From Oceanicaulis sp. HLUCCA04 (GTDB lineage Bacteria; Pseudomonadota; Alphaproteobacteria; Caulobacterales; Maricaulaceae): a DNA stretch of 64,000 nt. Shown piece after piece: positions 40,833-50,832 of the stretch. The position numbers were made by a program, and so were the translations under genes. The stretch is taken from NCBI GenBank assembly GCA_001314625.1, contig LJSH01000006.1, positions 140,746 through 204,745 of the forward strand, written 5' to 3'. The notes beneath the pieces were generated by a model. The model ran no database searches. It was not told the origin of the DNA and worked only from the letters and a program-made list of their open reading frames with translations. Numbering within the stretch: the first letter of the stretch is position 1; the number at the start of each line of letters is the position of its first letter.

Positions 40833-42320
40833 CTAAACCGCCGCCCAGTCGGCATCGTCCTTGCCGGCCAGCGTGTGCGCAAAACCGGCGGCGAGGCCTT
40901 CCCAGTTCTGGGTGATGATCCCGTCTTCGGTCTTGTACCAGGAGGGACAGTCCCCCGCCCAGACGGTCCCGGAGAGGCGTTTCTGGAGCGCTGCATTATA
41001 GCGCGCCTCGGCCTCCGGCTTGACCGAGAGTGCGTTGAGCCCGCCATCGAGAACCAGGCTCACCTTGTCGGCGACATATTCGGCCTGGCGCTCCACCATG
41101 AAAATAATGGAGTTGTGGCCAAGATTTGTGTTCGGCCCGTAGAGCATGAAGAGGTTTGGGAATCCCGCCACCGCCACGCCTTTATAGGCGCGCGGGGAAG
41201 CGCCCCAGACCTCGCGCAAGGTACGGCCATCCGCTGCGGTCACTTCAAGCGTCGGCAGAAATTCGGTCGTCACGAACCCGGTTGCCAGGATCAGCGTATC
41301 GGCGGGCACGACTTCGCCGGAGACAGTTTGGGCGCCATCAGCATTGATGCGCGCGATCCCTTCGGTGACGAGGCGGACATTGACGCGCTGCATCACCTCG
41401 AAATAGTCATTGGACAGCAGGATGCGCTTGCAGCCGGGCGGATAATCGGGCGTCAGCTTTTCCTGCAATGCGCGATCGGCGATGCTCTTGGCGATCTTGC
41501 GCCGCGCGGTCCAGCGGGCGAACGCGCTGGCCAGCGAATTGCGCTTCAGGGCCGCATAGCGCGTTTCATGAATGACAAAACTGCCCCAGCGATACAGGCG
41601 CTGCCAGCCGGGAATATGGGCAAAAGCCCATTTTTCAAAAGCGGTGAAGGCCCGGTCAGGCTTGGAAATTATCCAGTTCGGGGTGCGCTGGAAAACCGTC
41701 AGCTCACGCGCGCGCTCGCTCACCTCTGGCAAGAGCTGGATCGCGCTCGCCGCATTGCCGATCAGCGCCACACGCTGACCGTCGAGCTTCACCGAAGAAT
41801 CCCAGCGCGCGGTGTGCATGACGGGGCCAGCAAAGTCTGAAAGACCATCGATCTGCGGCGTGAACGGTTCGGACAGCTGGCCGACTGCACTGATGACCAC
41901 GCGCGCAAGGGTCTGGCGTCCATCGGCAAAGCGGACCTGCCAGCACCCCTCCTCTGCCTTGAAGGCGAGCGACCTGATCACCAGCCCGGTGCGCAGATGG
42001 GGTGTCAGGCCGAAGCGCTCTGCACAGCCTTCAAAATAGTCGAGGATTTCGTCGCGCAGCGCGTATTTGCGGCTCCAGTCAGGTTTCAGCGCAAAGGAGA
42101 AGGAATAGAGATGACTGGGCACATCGCAGCCCGCGCCGGGATAGCGATTATCACGCCAGACCCCGCCAAACCCGTCCGACTTCTCCGCGATCAGGAAATC
42201 GTCCAGCCCGCGCCTTTTGAGATGATAGCCCATGGCGATGCCGGACATGCCCGCCCCGATGAGAAGCGTGTCCACGCGCTCCGGCAAGGGCGTCTCACTT
42301 GGCATAGAGGCTTTCGACAA
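40833..42320 (-). CDS. FAD-dependent Baeyer-Villiger monooxygenase
   Basis: LLIGAGMSGIAMGYHLKRRG (GxGxxG); FAGPVMHTARWD matches BVMO fingerprint FxGxxxHxxxW(P/D). Confidence 0.88.
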   Translation of the reverse strand: MSKASMPSETPLPERVDTLLIGAGMSGIAMGYHLKRRGLDDFLIAEKSDGFGGVWRDNRYPGAGCDVPSHLYSFSFALKPDWSRKYALRDEILDYFEGCAERFGLTPHLRTGLVIRSLAFKAEEGCWQVRFADGRQTLARVVISAVGQLSEPFTPQIDGLSDFAGPVMHTARWDSSVKLDGQRVALIGNAASAIQLLPEVSERARELTVFQRTPNWIISKPDRAFTAFEKWAFAHIPGWQRLYRWGSFVIHETRYAALKRNSLASAFARWTARRKIAKSIADRALQEKLTPDYPPGCKRILLSNDYFEVMQRVNVRLVTEGIARINADGAQTVSGEVVPADTLILATGFVTTEFLPTLEVTAADGRTLREVWGASPRAYKGVAVAGFPNLFMLYGPNTNLGHNSIIFMVERQAEYVADKVSLVLDGGLNALSVKPEAEARYNAALQKRLSGTVWAGDCPSWYKTEDGIITQNWEGLAAGFAHTLAGKDDADWAAV

Positions 42321-44112
42321 TCGCCCGGTTGCGCTCGATGACCACCTTGCGTTTGACCTTCATGGTCGGGGTCAGCTCGCCGCCTTCCACGCTGAACGCG
42401 CCCGGCAGAACCGCAAACTTGCGGATATTCTCCACGCGGGCATGACGGGTGTTGAGCTGGTCCACGCCCTCCTGCAGCGCTTCGAGCACGGCTGGGTGGT
42501 TTCGGATATCGCCCTCAAGACCTTGTTTTTTGGCAAAGGCGGCAAGGCCATCGGCGCTCAGTGTCAGGAGGGCAGCCAGATAGGGCTTGGCATCGCCCAC
42601 CACCACGGCATGTTCCACCAGCGCAATATTCATCAGGTCGGTTTCCAGATTGGCCGGCGTGATATTCTTGCCGCCCGCCGTGATGATGATGTCCTTGATC
42701 CGGCCGGTGATGAAGATGAAGCCGTCCTCATCGACATTCACCACATCGCCGGTGCGCATCCAGCCATCGCTGGTGAAGCTGTCCGCAGTGGCATCATTAT
42801 TCTTCATATAGCCCTTGAAGATGTTCGGGCCTTTGACGAGCAACTCGCCCTCTTCGGTAACGCGGCTTTCCATGCCCGGCACCAGCTTGCCGACCGAGCC
42901 GAGGCGTATCGCGCCCGGCGCATTGAAGGTGGAGGGGGCGGAGGTTTCCGACTGGCCGTAGCCCTCATAGATGACCAGATCGAGCCCGGCGAAAAAGCGC
43001 AGGACTTCAGGCGAGATCGGCGCCGCGCCGGAGATCAGCATGCGTGATTTGTCGAGGCCAAGCGCCTCCTTGACCTTGGAGAGGACGAGCTTGTCTGCAA
43101 TGGATTTCTGCAAGGCCAGAAGGGGGGAAACGGATTTGCCGTCAATCTTCGCCAGATTGACCTTGCGGGCCGTATCCATGGCCCATTTCGCCATCTTCGC
43201 CTTGGTGCCTGTGGCTTCGGCCAGACGGCCCTGAATGGTCTCGGCCATCTTTTCCCAGACGCGCGGCACCCCGAAGAAAATCGTCGGCCGGCAGGCTTTC
43301 AGATCGTCGGCCAGCGTCTCCATGGAGCGCGCAAACCACAGCGTGCCACCCGCAGCCGCGTGATTGTGCACCGAGGCCTGCTGCTCGGCGATATGGGCAA
43401 TCGGCAGATAGGAAAGCGAGCGGTCGCCTTGCTTGCGCCCGAACATCTCGATGAGCACAGACGCGCTCCAGGCGATATTGCCATGGCTGAGCATCACCGC
43501 CTTGGGCGGACCAGTGGTGCCGGAGGTATAGATCAGGCTCGCGACGCCATGTTCTTCAAGTGCATCGAGCCGGGCCAGCAATTCGGCCTCATGGTCCTCG
43601 GTGCCAAGCGCCATGAAGGCATCCCAGCTCATCGCGCCGTCGGGCGCATCCGCGCCGCGCATGACGATGATGTGCTTCAGGCTTTCACACTCGGCCTTCA
43701 GGTCGAGCGCCTGACGGGCCTGCTCGGCGTCTTCCACCAGATAGACCGGGCTTTGCGAGTGCTGGAGGATATAGGTGATTTCGGGCGGCGCACTGGTCCA
43801 GTAAATACCGGCCGGATTGCCCCCTGCCATCATCGCGGCATTGGCCATAATCGTCCATTCGGGGCGGTTGAAGCCCAGAATGGCGACAGACTGATCTTTT
43901 TCAAATCCCAGTGCAATCAGCGCACGGCCTGCGCGTTGTGCCTCCCCGGCATAATCGCGCCAGTTGCACGTCACCCAGCCCAATCCGTCATGGAAGACAT
44001 AGGCGGGCGAATCCGGCCGGGTTTCGCCATTGTCCAGAAGGCGAGCCGGTGTGGAGGCAAAGCGTTTGCCTCCCGCAAGACGTGGCAGATCAGCGGCGGT
44101 GGCGGCTACCAT
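42295..44112 (-). CDS. Long-chain acyl-CoA synthetase (AMP-binding)
   Basis: SLIYTSGTTGPPKAVMLSH; GWMRTGDVVNVDEDGFIFITGRIKDIIITAGGKNITPANLE. Confidence 0.93.
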   Translation of the reverse strand: MVAATAADLPRLAGGKRFASTPARLLDNGETRPDSPAYVFHDGLGWVTCNWRDYAGEAQRAGRALIALGFEKDQSVAILGFNRPEWTIMANAAMMAGGNPAGIYWTSAPPEITYILQHSQSPVYLVEDAEQARQALDLKAECESLKHIIVMRGADAPDGAMSWDAFMALGTEDHEAELLARLDALEEHGVASLIYTSGTTGPPKAVMLSHGNIAWSASVLIEMFGRKQGDRSLSYLPIAHIAEQQASVHNHAAAGGTLWFARSMETLADDLKACRPTIFFGVPRVWEKMAETIQGRLAEATGTKAKMAKWAMDTARKVNLAKIDGKSVSPLLALQKSIADKLVLSKVKEALGLDKSRMLISGAAPISPEVLRFFAGLDLVIYEGYGQSETSAPSTFNAPGAIRLGSVGKLVPGMESRVTEEGELLVKGPNIFKGYMKNNDATADSFTSDGWMRTGDVVNVDEDGFIFITGRIKDIIITAGGKNITPANLETDLMNIALVEHAVVVGDAKPYLAALLTLSADGLAAFAKKQGLEGDIRNHPAVLEALQEGVDQLNTRHARVENIRKFAVLPGAFSVEGGELTPTMKVKRKVVIERNRAIVESLYAK

Positions 44113-44114
44113 GA

Positions 44115-44978
44115 TTATCCTTCCCCGAGATGCATCAATGCACGGGCTTCTGACGGAGAGGCAATCTCCCGGCCCGCATTCCTCGCACATTCAACCAGAG
44201 CTTCGATGAGTGCGCCATTGCCAGATGCGCGTTCCCCGTCCGGCAGGTAGAATGTATCTTCCAGTCCGGTGCGCAGCATCCCGCCCAGCTCTGCAGCACG
44301 CTGGTGGACAGGCCAGATTTCGGTGCGGCCGATCAGCGTCGTCTGCCAGGGATCGCCTTCGCGCTTGTATCCGGTCAAAAGCTCCAGAAGGCGCGCATCG
44401 CACGGCATGCCAGACGCCACCCCCATGACGAAATTATAGTGGGCCGACGGGGCCATGCCGTTCTCGATATACATGTTGACCGAGCGGACAATGCCGACGT
44501 CGAAGCATTCAAACTCCGGGTGGGCACCGGTTTCGGCCATGGCATCGATCATGGTCTGGATCTTCTCCACCGGATTATCGAACATCATGGGCGGCCAGGC
44601 CCACGACCCGTCACTCCTCAGTTTGAGATAGTTCAGCGAGCCGGCATTGCAGGCGGCGATTTCCGGCTTCACCTTGCGGATGCAGGCCACCGGCCCGGAC
44701 ACATCCGAACCGACAATGCCGGTGGTCTGGTTGATGATCACGCCAGGGCAGGCATCGCGGATTGCCTCGCACATCTCCAGCGCCAGATCCGGGTCCCAGC
44801 TTGGAAAGCCCCCCATCCCGTCTTCCTGCATGCGAAAATGCACGTGCATGACGGCCGCGCCCGCGTCATACGCCTCACGCGCGCTCGCCGCCATTTCGGC
44901 CGGCGTCACCGGCACGGGGTGCTGTTTGGGGTTGGTCAGCACGCCATTGATCGCGCAGGTGATGACGGCCTTGCTCAT
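44115..44978 (-). CDS. 3-keto-5-aminohexanoate cleavage protein family (BKACE, DUF849)
   Basis: TCAINGVLTNPKQHPVPVTPAEMAASAREAYDAGAAVMHVHFR; GNG near C-term. Confidence 0.92.
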   Translation of the reverse strand: MSKAVITCAINGVLTNPKQHPVPVTPAEMAASAREAYDAGAAVMHVHFRMQEDGMGGFPSWDPDLALEMCEAIRDACPGVIINQTTGIVGSDVSGPVACIRKVKPEIAACNAGSLNYLKLRSDGSWAWPPMMFDNPVEKIQTMIDAMAETGAHPEFECFDVGIVRSVNMYIENGMAPSAHYNFVMGVASGMPCDARLLELLTGYKREGDPWQTTLIGRTEIWPVHQRAAELGGMLRTGLEDTFYLPDGERASGNGALIEALVECARNAGREIASPSEARALMHLGEG

Positions 44979-46939
44979 GGCTTTGATCCTTCCAGTTCCA
45001 GTTCGATCAGCAGTGTACCGCCAGCGGCCTGCTGGCCGGCATTGGCATGTACCGCTTTCACCACGCCATTGGCCGCAGCCGTCAGGCGCATTTCCATCTT
45101 CATCGCTTCCATCAGCGCCAGCACATCGCCTGCTTTCACCGCATCGCCTGGCTTGACGTTCACCGCCACCAGCGCGCCGGACACCGGCGCTATGAGGCGG
45201 GCCGGATCGGCGGCGCTGGCATCACGGAAAGCCGACGGCTCACGCACCGCCACAATGCGGCGTGCAAGCGCGATATGGAGTGTCCCGTCCGCCCCTTCGG
45301 CCACACAGGCCTGCCGGTCGGTGCCATCGAGCTGGTAGCGCAGGTTCGGCGCGTCTTCGTCCAGCACGGTGATGGAATGACGGGCCTCGCCGAAGCTGAC
45401 CGTGACGGCGTGCGCGCCGTCCTGCTCCACGAATACATCGACCGCTTCACCATCGGCCTCGAGAGGCAGGGTAAAGCGCTTCACCGACCCGCCGCGTACG
45501 GCGCCCGCATCCGGGGCGGCCAGCAGGACGGCCGCGACCGCAATGGCTTCGCCCGGTACGGGCTCCGGCGCGAACGGGCCTTCGCCCCCCGCCGACCATT
45601 GATCGAGATCGGCAATGGTCACCGCGCCGGCGCGGAAGGCTTCGCTGTCGAGTAGCCTGATCAGAAAATCGCGATTGGTCTTCACACCCAGCATGGGCGC
45701 TTTCGCCAGCCCGGCGATCAGCAGATCAATGGCCTCGTTCCGGTTGGGCGCATAGCTGATGATTTTTGCCACCATGGCGTCATAGGCCGTGCTTACCACA
45801 TCGCCGGTGACAAACCCGGTATCGATGCGCGACTCGCGCATCGCCGCTTCGGGATCGAAATGGGCGATGGTGCCCGATTGCGGCTTGAACCCGTCCAGCG
45901 GGTCCTCGGCATAGAGGCGCACCTCGATGGCATGGCCCCAGGGCGAAATACTAGCCTGCTCGACCGGCAGCGTGCCGCCCATGGCAACGATAAACTGCCA
46001 CTCGACCAGGTTCATCCCGAAGACCTCTTCGGTCACGGGGTGTTCGACCTGCAGGCGGGTGTTCATTTCAAGGAAGTAGAATTTCCCGTCCGCATCCAGC
46101 AGGAACTCCACCGTGCCCGCGCCGACATAGCCGACAGCCTGCGCCACACGCACCGCTTCGGCGCCCATGGCGGCGCGCAAGGTGTCGTCGACGGCAGGCG
46201 ACGGCGCTTCCTCGATCACTTTCTGGCGGCGGCGCTGGGCCGAGCAGTCCCGCTCGCCGATATGGATCGTGTTGCCATGGGTGTCGGCAAAGACCTGCAC
46301 TTCCACGTGCCGGCCATGCTCGATGAGCTTTTCCAACAGCACCGTCTCGTCACCAAAGGCCGATTTCGCTTCGCGGCGGGCCGATTTCAGTGCCTCGGCA
46401 AACTCTGCGCGGGAATTGACCGCGCGCATGCCGCGCCCCCCTCCGCCGGCTACCGCCTTGATCAGCAGCGGATAGCCGATCTGCTCGGCCTGGCTGGCCA
46501 GATTGGCGTCAGACTGGTCCTCGCCCTGCCAGCCCGGCACCATCGAAATGCCCGATGCCGCCAGTAGCGCCTTGGCGCGCGCCTTGTCGCCCATCGCCTC
46601 GATGGCCTCGGGCGGCGGGCCGATGAAGATGATGTTTTCAGCAGCGCAGGCCCGCGCGAACGCGGCATTCTCCGACAGGAAGCCATAGCCCGGATGAATG
46701 GCGTCTGCGCCAGTGGCCTTCGCCGCAGCGATAATCGCCTCGATATTGAGATAGCTTTCCGATGCCGCTGCCGGCCCGATGCGCACCGCCATATCGGCTT
46801 CGCGCACATGCATCGCCGCTGAATCCGCATCGGAATAGACCGCGATGGCGCGGAGATTGCGGTTCTTCGCATAGCGCAGGACGCGCACCGCGATCTCGCC
46901 GCGATTGGCCACCAGAACAGACTTGATGGGTCTCGTCAT
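44975..46939 (-). CDS. Acyl-CoA carboxylase alpha (biotin-containing) subunit (geranyl-/methylcrotonyl-CoA carboxylase-like)
   Basis: IKSVLVANRGEIAVRVLRYAK, biotin carboxylase domain, C-terminal BCCP motif LMEAMKMEM. Confidence 0.93.
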   Translation of the reverse strand: MTRPIKSVLVANRGEIAVRVLRYAKNRNLRAIAVYSDADSAAMHVREADMAVRIGPAAASESYLNIEAIIAAAKATGADAIHPGYGFLSENAAFARACAAENIIFIGPPPEAIEAMGDKARAKALLAASGISMVPGWQGEDQSDANLASQAEQIGYPLLIKAVAGGGGRGMRAVNSRAEFAEALKSARREAKSAFGDETVLLEKLIEHGRHVEVQVFADTHGNTIHIGERDCSAQRRRQKVIEEAPSPAVDDTLRAAMGAEAVRVAQAVGYVGAGTVEFLLDADGKFYFLEMNTRLQVEHPVTEEVFGMNLVEWQFIVAMGGTLPVEQASISPWGHAIEVRLYAEDPLDGFKPQSGTIAHFDPEAAMRESRIDTGFVTGDVVSTAYDAMVAKIISYAPNRNEAIDLLIAGLAKAPMLGVKTNRDFLIRLLDSEAFRAGAVTIADLDQWSAGGEGPFAPEPVPGEAIAVAAVLLAAPDAGAVRGGSVKRFTLPLEADGEAVDVFVEQDGAHAVTVSFGEARHSITVLDEDAPNLRYQLDGTDRQACVAEGADGTLHIALARRIVAVREPSAFRDASAADPARLIAPVSGALVAVNVKPGDAVKAGDVLALMEAMKMEMRLTAAANGVVKAVHANAGQQAAGGTLLIELELEGSKP

Positions 46940-46970
46940 GCCAAGGCCCTCATCCGGGCGACGTCGGTTT

Positions 46971-47085
46971 CCTCCCCCGCCTGCGGGGGAGGTGTCAGCG
47001 AAGCTGACGGAGGGGGGAGGGTTCTTCTGTCAGAATCCCCCCCTCGGCCCTTCGGGCCACTCCCCCCGTGAACGGGGGGAGACAC
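46971..47085. repeat. Intergenic palindromic repeat (family C)
   Basis: CCTCCCCCGCCTGCGGGGGAGG, GTCAGCGAAGCTGAC, GGCCCTTCGGGCC, CTCCCCCCGTGAACGGGGGGAG nested hairpins. Confidence 0.65.
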
Positions 47086-47108
47086 CGTCGCAGTGTCCTT
47101 CAAGAGCC

Positions 47109-47909
47109 TCATCCCTGCACCCATTTTGCCGGGCGTTTCTCGATGAAGGCAGAGAGCCCTTCTGCCCCTTCCTCGCTGCGCACGGCGGCAGCAAACACCT
47201 TGGCCGCGTCGTCGATCAGGGAGCCCGCATCATGCAGGCGCGCCCGGCGCATCAGACGCTTGGTCTCGGCTATGGCATTGGGAGCACCTTTGCGGATATC
47301 CGCAAGAACCGCTTCAAGCGCGGTGTTCATCGTCTCTTCGCCCTCATGCACGCCGTGAACGAGGCGCAAGGACAGCGCAGTGCGCGCATCAATCTTGCCG
47401 CCTGTGACGGCGAGCCTCCGCGCCTCGGAATAGCCGAGGCGCTCTACCAGAAACGGCGCGATCTGCGCCGGCACAAGACCAAGCCCGGTTTCGGGCAGGC
47501 GGAACAGCGCCGTCTCGCGCGCCAGCGCCACATCGGCCACGCACGCCAGGCCAAACCCGCCGCCCAGCACCGCCCCTTCCAGCACCACGATCACCGGCAG
47601 GCCGGTTTCTGCGTACGCTTTGCACAAATGCCCGAACTGCGCGTTGACCTTCGCTGCCGGGTCCTGGCCGTCAGGGGCAACCCCGCCATAGGCCGCACCC
47701 ATATCCTTCACATCGCCGCCAGAGCAGAAATGCCCGCCTGCGCCTTTCAGCACAATCGCGCGCACGCCATTGGTCTCAGCGCTTTTCAGAGCGGCGAGAA
47801 GCTCGTCCACCATGGCCAGTGACATGGCGTTGCGGGTCTCGGGCCGGTTCAGCGTGACATGGCGCACGCCGTCACGGGTTTCGACAAGAAGGGTTTGCGG
47901 CGCACTCAT
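47109..47909 (-). CDS. Enoyl-CoA hydratase/isomerase (AtuE/LiuC-like)
   Basis: 266 aa crotonase; LKGAGGHFCSGGDVKDMG; AVLGGGFGLACVADVALA. Confidence 0.88.
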   Translation of the reverse strand: MSAPQTLLVETRDGVRHVTLNRPETRNAMSLAMVDELLAALKSAETNGVRAIVLKGAGGHFCSGGDVKDMGAAYGGVAPDGQDPAAKVNAQFGHLCKAYAETGLPVIVVLEGAVLGGGFGLACVADVALARETALFRLPETGLGLVPAQIAPFLVERLGYSEARRLAVTGGKIDARTALSLRLVHGVHEGEETMNTALEAVLADIRKGAPNAIAETKRLMRRARLHDAGSLIDDAAKVFAAAVRSEEGAEGLSAFIEKRPAKWVQG

Positions 47910-49066
47910 CAGTCTTTCCGGCGCTTGGGCAGCGTGCCCTCCAGCTTGCAGATAATGCCCAGCATGATCTCGTCCGTGCCGCCGCCGATGGAGATCAGCC
48001 GGCCATCACGGAAGGAGCGCGCAATCGGATTGTCGGATGTGTAGCCCATCCCGCCCCAGTATTGCAGGCAGCTATCGGCCACCTCGCGTGTCAGGCGTCC
48101 ACATTTGAGCTTGGCCATGGAGGCAAGGCGGGTCACGTCCTTGCCCTCCATGAAGTCGGCCACCGCGCGGTAAGTCAGCGCGCGCAGCGCCTCAACCTCG
48201 GTGCGCAATTCGGCCAGGCGGAAATGGACCACCTGATTGTCCAGCACGGAATGACCAAACGCCTTGCGGTCGCGGGTGTATTCGATGGTCAGGTCAATCG
48301 CCCGGTCGAGGCTTTTCAGCGATGAAGCCGCACCGAACAGGCGCTCCTCCTGAAACTGCAGCATCTGGTAGAGAAAGCCCGCGCCCTCATCACCGATCCG
48401 GTTGCGCTTGGGCACGCGTACCTCGTCAAAGAAGAGCTGGGCGGTGTCAGAGCAATGCATGCCGATCTTGTGGATTTTCTGCCGGGTGATCCCCTTTGAG
48501 TTCATCGGCACGATGATGAGCGATTTATTGCCATGGGCCGGACCGTCAGACGTGTTGGCCAGCAGGCAGCACCAGTCGGCCTTCATGCCATTGGTGATCC
48601 ACATCTTGGTGCCCGTGATGACGTAGTCATCGCCGTCCGATTTCGCGGTGGTTTTCAGCGCCGCCACGTCCGATCCGCCGCCCGGCTCCGACACGCCCAG
48701 ACAGACCACCGCGTCACCGGAAATGGCAGGCGCAAGGAACTCCGCGCGCAGCTCGTCCGAGCCGAAATTGGCCAGCGCAGGCGTTGCCATATCGGTCTGC
48801 ACGCCGATCGCCATCGGCACGCCGCCGCAATTGACCAGGCCCAGCTCCTCGGCCAGCACCAGCGCATAGGAAAAATCGAGCCCGGCCCCGCCATATTGCT
48901 CCGGCCAGCGCAGGCCCAGCAGGCCCAGATCACCCATCTTCTTGAAGAGCTCATGGGAGGGAAATTGCTCGGCCTTCTCCCATTCCTCGACATGCGGGTT
49001 GATCTCGGTGGCGACGAATTTGGCAATCGTGTCGCGAAGCTGGTTGTGTTCGGTCGTAAACTGCAT
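47909..49066 (-). CDS. Acyl-CoA dehydrogenase, AtuD (citronellyl-CoA dehydrogenase)-like
   Basis: 385 aa; CGGVPMAIGVQTDMATPALANFGSDELRAEFLAPAISGD, FQEERLFGAASSLKSLD, QYWGGMGYTSDNPIARSFRDGRLISIGGGTDEIMLGIICKLEG. Confidence 0.87.
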   Translation of the reverse strand: MQFTTEHNQLRDTIAKFVATEINPHVEEWEKAEQFPSHELFKKMGDLGLLGLRWPEQYGGAGLDFSYALVLAEELGLVNCGGVPMAIGVQTDMATPALANFGSDELRAEFLAPAISGDAVVCLGVSEPGGGSDVAALKTTAKSDGDDYVITGTKMWITNGMKADWCCLLANTSDGPAHGNKSLIIVPMNSKGITRQKIHKIGMHCSDTAQLFFDEVRVPKRNRIGDEGAGFLYQMLQFQEERLFGAASSLKSLDRAIDLTIEYTRDRKAFGHSVLDNQVVHFRLAELRTEVEALRALTYRAVADFMEGKDVTRLASMAKLKCGRLTREVADSCLQYWGGMGYTSDNPIARSFRDGRLISIGGGTDEIMLGIICKLEGTLPKRRKD

Positions 49067-49089
49067 GGGAGCGTTCCTTCAGCGGTCGT

Positions 49090-49200
49090 GTGAAACCCCG
49101 GACGGCGCACAGCGCCGATCCGGGGCCGGGTTGCCATATCGCGCCAGCCTTTGAGCCAGGTCCCGGCCCGCCCCTGCCGGGGCGTCCGGGAATTCAGCCG
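49090..49200. repeat. Dispersed intergenic repeat, family A copy 3
   Basis: GTGAAACCCCGGACGGCGCACAGCGCCGATCCGGGG...CCAGGTCCCGGCCCGCCCC. Confidence 0.6.
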
Positions 49201-49221
49201 GAGTGAGGGAGTGTCTGAGCA

Positions 49222-50832
49222 TCAGAACCTTGCCACCCCGAAGCTATTGGCATTCAGCGAGCGGGCGTCGGCTTCGGCACAGATATTCAGACACTCGGTG
49301 ACGATGGCGCGGGTGTCGCGCGGATCAATGATGCCGTCATCCCAAAGGCGCGCCGTGCCGAAAAGGGCGTAGGACTGCTCCTCCAGCCCGGTGCGGATCA
49401 TGTCACCCATGGCCTTGAGGCCGTCCTCATCGGTCGGCTGGCCGGCGCGCTCATTCTTGGCGCGGGTGATGATCTCCATCACCTTGGCAGCCTGCGCTCC
49501 GCCCATGACGGCGGTGCGGGCCGTCGGCCAGGCAAAGATGAAACGCGGATCAAATCCGCGCCCGCACATTCCGTAATTGCCCGCGCCATAGGAGCCACCC
49601 AGCACGATGGTCAGCTTGGGCACACGCGCATTGGCGACGGCCTGGATCATTTTTGAGCCATGCTTGATCGCGCCGTCGGCTTCAGCCTTGGAGCCGACCA
49701 TGTAGCCGGTCGTGTTCTGCAGGAAGATGAGCGGCGTGCCCGACTGGTCGCAGGCCTGAATGAACTGGCCAGCCTTGGTGGAGCCTTCAGGCTGGATCGG
49801 GCCGTTATTGCCCAGAATGCCCACCAGATGCCCGCCAATGCGGGCATGGCCGCACACGGTCTCCACACCATAGCGCGCCTTGAACTCCAGAAAGTCCGAT
49901 CCGTCGACAAGGCGCGCGATCACCTCTTTCACGTCATAGGGCGTGCGCTCATCGGCCGGTACGACGCCCAGCAATTCTTCGCTGGCAAATTTTGGCGGCT
50001 CACCCTGACCGGTTGGCGTGGCCTCATCCCAGTTCAGCTTGTCCATGATCTCGCGCGTATAGGCGATAGCCTGCGCGTCATCGTCGGCGACATATTCGCC
50101 AAGCCCGGTCACCTCGCCATGCAGCTTCGCCCCGCCCAGGCTTTCATCATCGGCGTCCTCGCCAATGGCCGCCTTGACCAGCGGTGGACCTGCCAGAAAG
50201 ATTTTCGAGCGGTCCTTCACCAGCACCACATAGTCAGACAGGCCAGGCAGATACGCACCCCCCGCCGTGGACGAGCCATGGACCACTGCGATCTGCGGGA
50301 TGCCCGCCGCCGACAGCCGCGCCTGATTGGCAAAGCTCCTGCCGCCATCGACAAAAATCTCGGCCTGATAGAGCAGATTCGCGCCGCCTGATTCCACCAG
50401 ATGGATCATGGGCAGCCTGTTCTCAAAGGCGATCTCTTGCGCGCGCAGGGCCTTTTTCAGGCCCATAGGCGCGACCGTGCCGCCCTTGATGGCGCTGTCG
50501 GAGGCACCGATGATGACGCGCTTTCCGCAGACCTGTCCGATACCGACGATAGAGCCGCCGCCCGAGGCGCCCTTGTCGCCGTCATCATCGTGCATTTTCA
50601 GGCCCGCCAGCGGCGACAGCTCGATGAAGGATGCATCACGGTCGAGCAGCCTTGCCACCCGCTCGCGGGGAAGAAGCTGGCCTCGCTTTTCAAAATCGGC
50701 GCGCTTGCGCTCAGAATTGGCGCGCACCTTGTCTTCGAGGGCGCGCACTTCGGCCAGGCGCTCCGCCATGCGGTCCGCATTGGCGCGGAAATCATCACTG
50801 GCAGCGTTCAGGCGCGACGAAAGAACAGGCAT
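49222..50832 (-). CDS. Acyl-CoA carboxylase beta subunit (geranyl-CoA carboxylase AtuC-like)
   Basis: 536 aa carboxyltransferase; HGSSTAGGAYLPGLSDYVV, GGSYGAGNYGMCGRGFDPRFIFAWP. Confidence 0.92.
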   Translation of the reverse strand: MPVLSSRLNAASDDFRANADRMAERLAEVRALEDKVRANSERKRADFEKRGQLLPRERVARLLDRDASFIELSPLAGLKMHDDDGDKGASGGGSIVGIGQVCGKRVIIGASDSAIKGGTVAPMGLKKALRAQEIAFENRLPMIHLVESGGANLLYQAEIFVDGGRSFANQARLSAAGIPQIAVVHGSSTAGGAYLPGLSDYVVLVKDRSKIFLAGPPLVKAAIGEDADDESLGGAKLHGEVTGLGEYVADDDAQAIAYTREIMDKLNWDEATPTGQGEPPKFASEELLGVVPADERTPYDVKEVIARLVDGSDFLEFKARYGVETVCGHARIGGHLVGILGNNGPIQPEGSTKAGQFIQACDQSGTPLIFLQNTTGYMVGSKAEADGAIKHGSKMIQAVANARVPKLTIVLGGSYGAGNYGMCGRGFDPRFIFAWPTARTAVMGGAQAAKVMEIITRAKNERAGQPTDEDGLKAMGDMIRTGLEEQSYALFGTARLWDDGIIDPRDTRAIVTECLNICAEADARSLNANSFGVARF

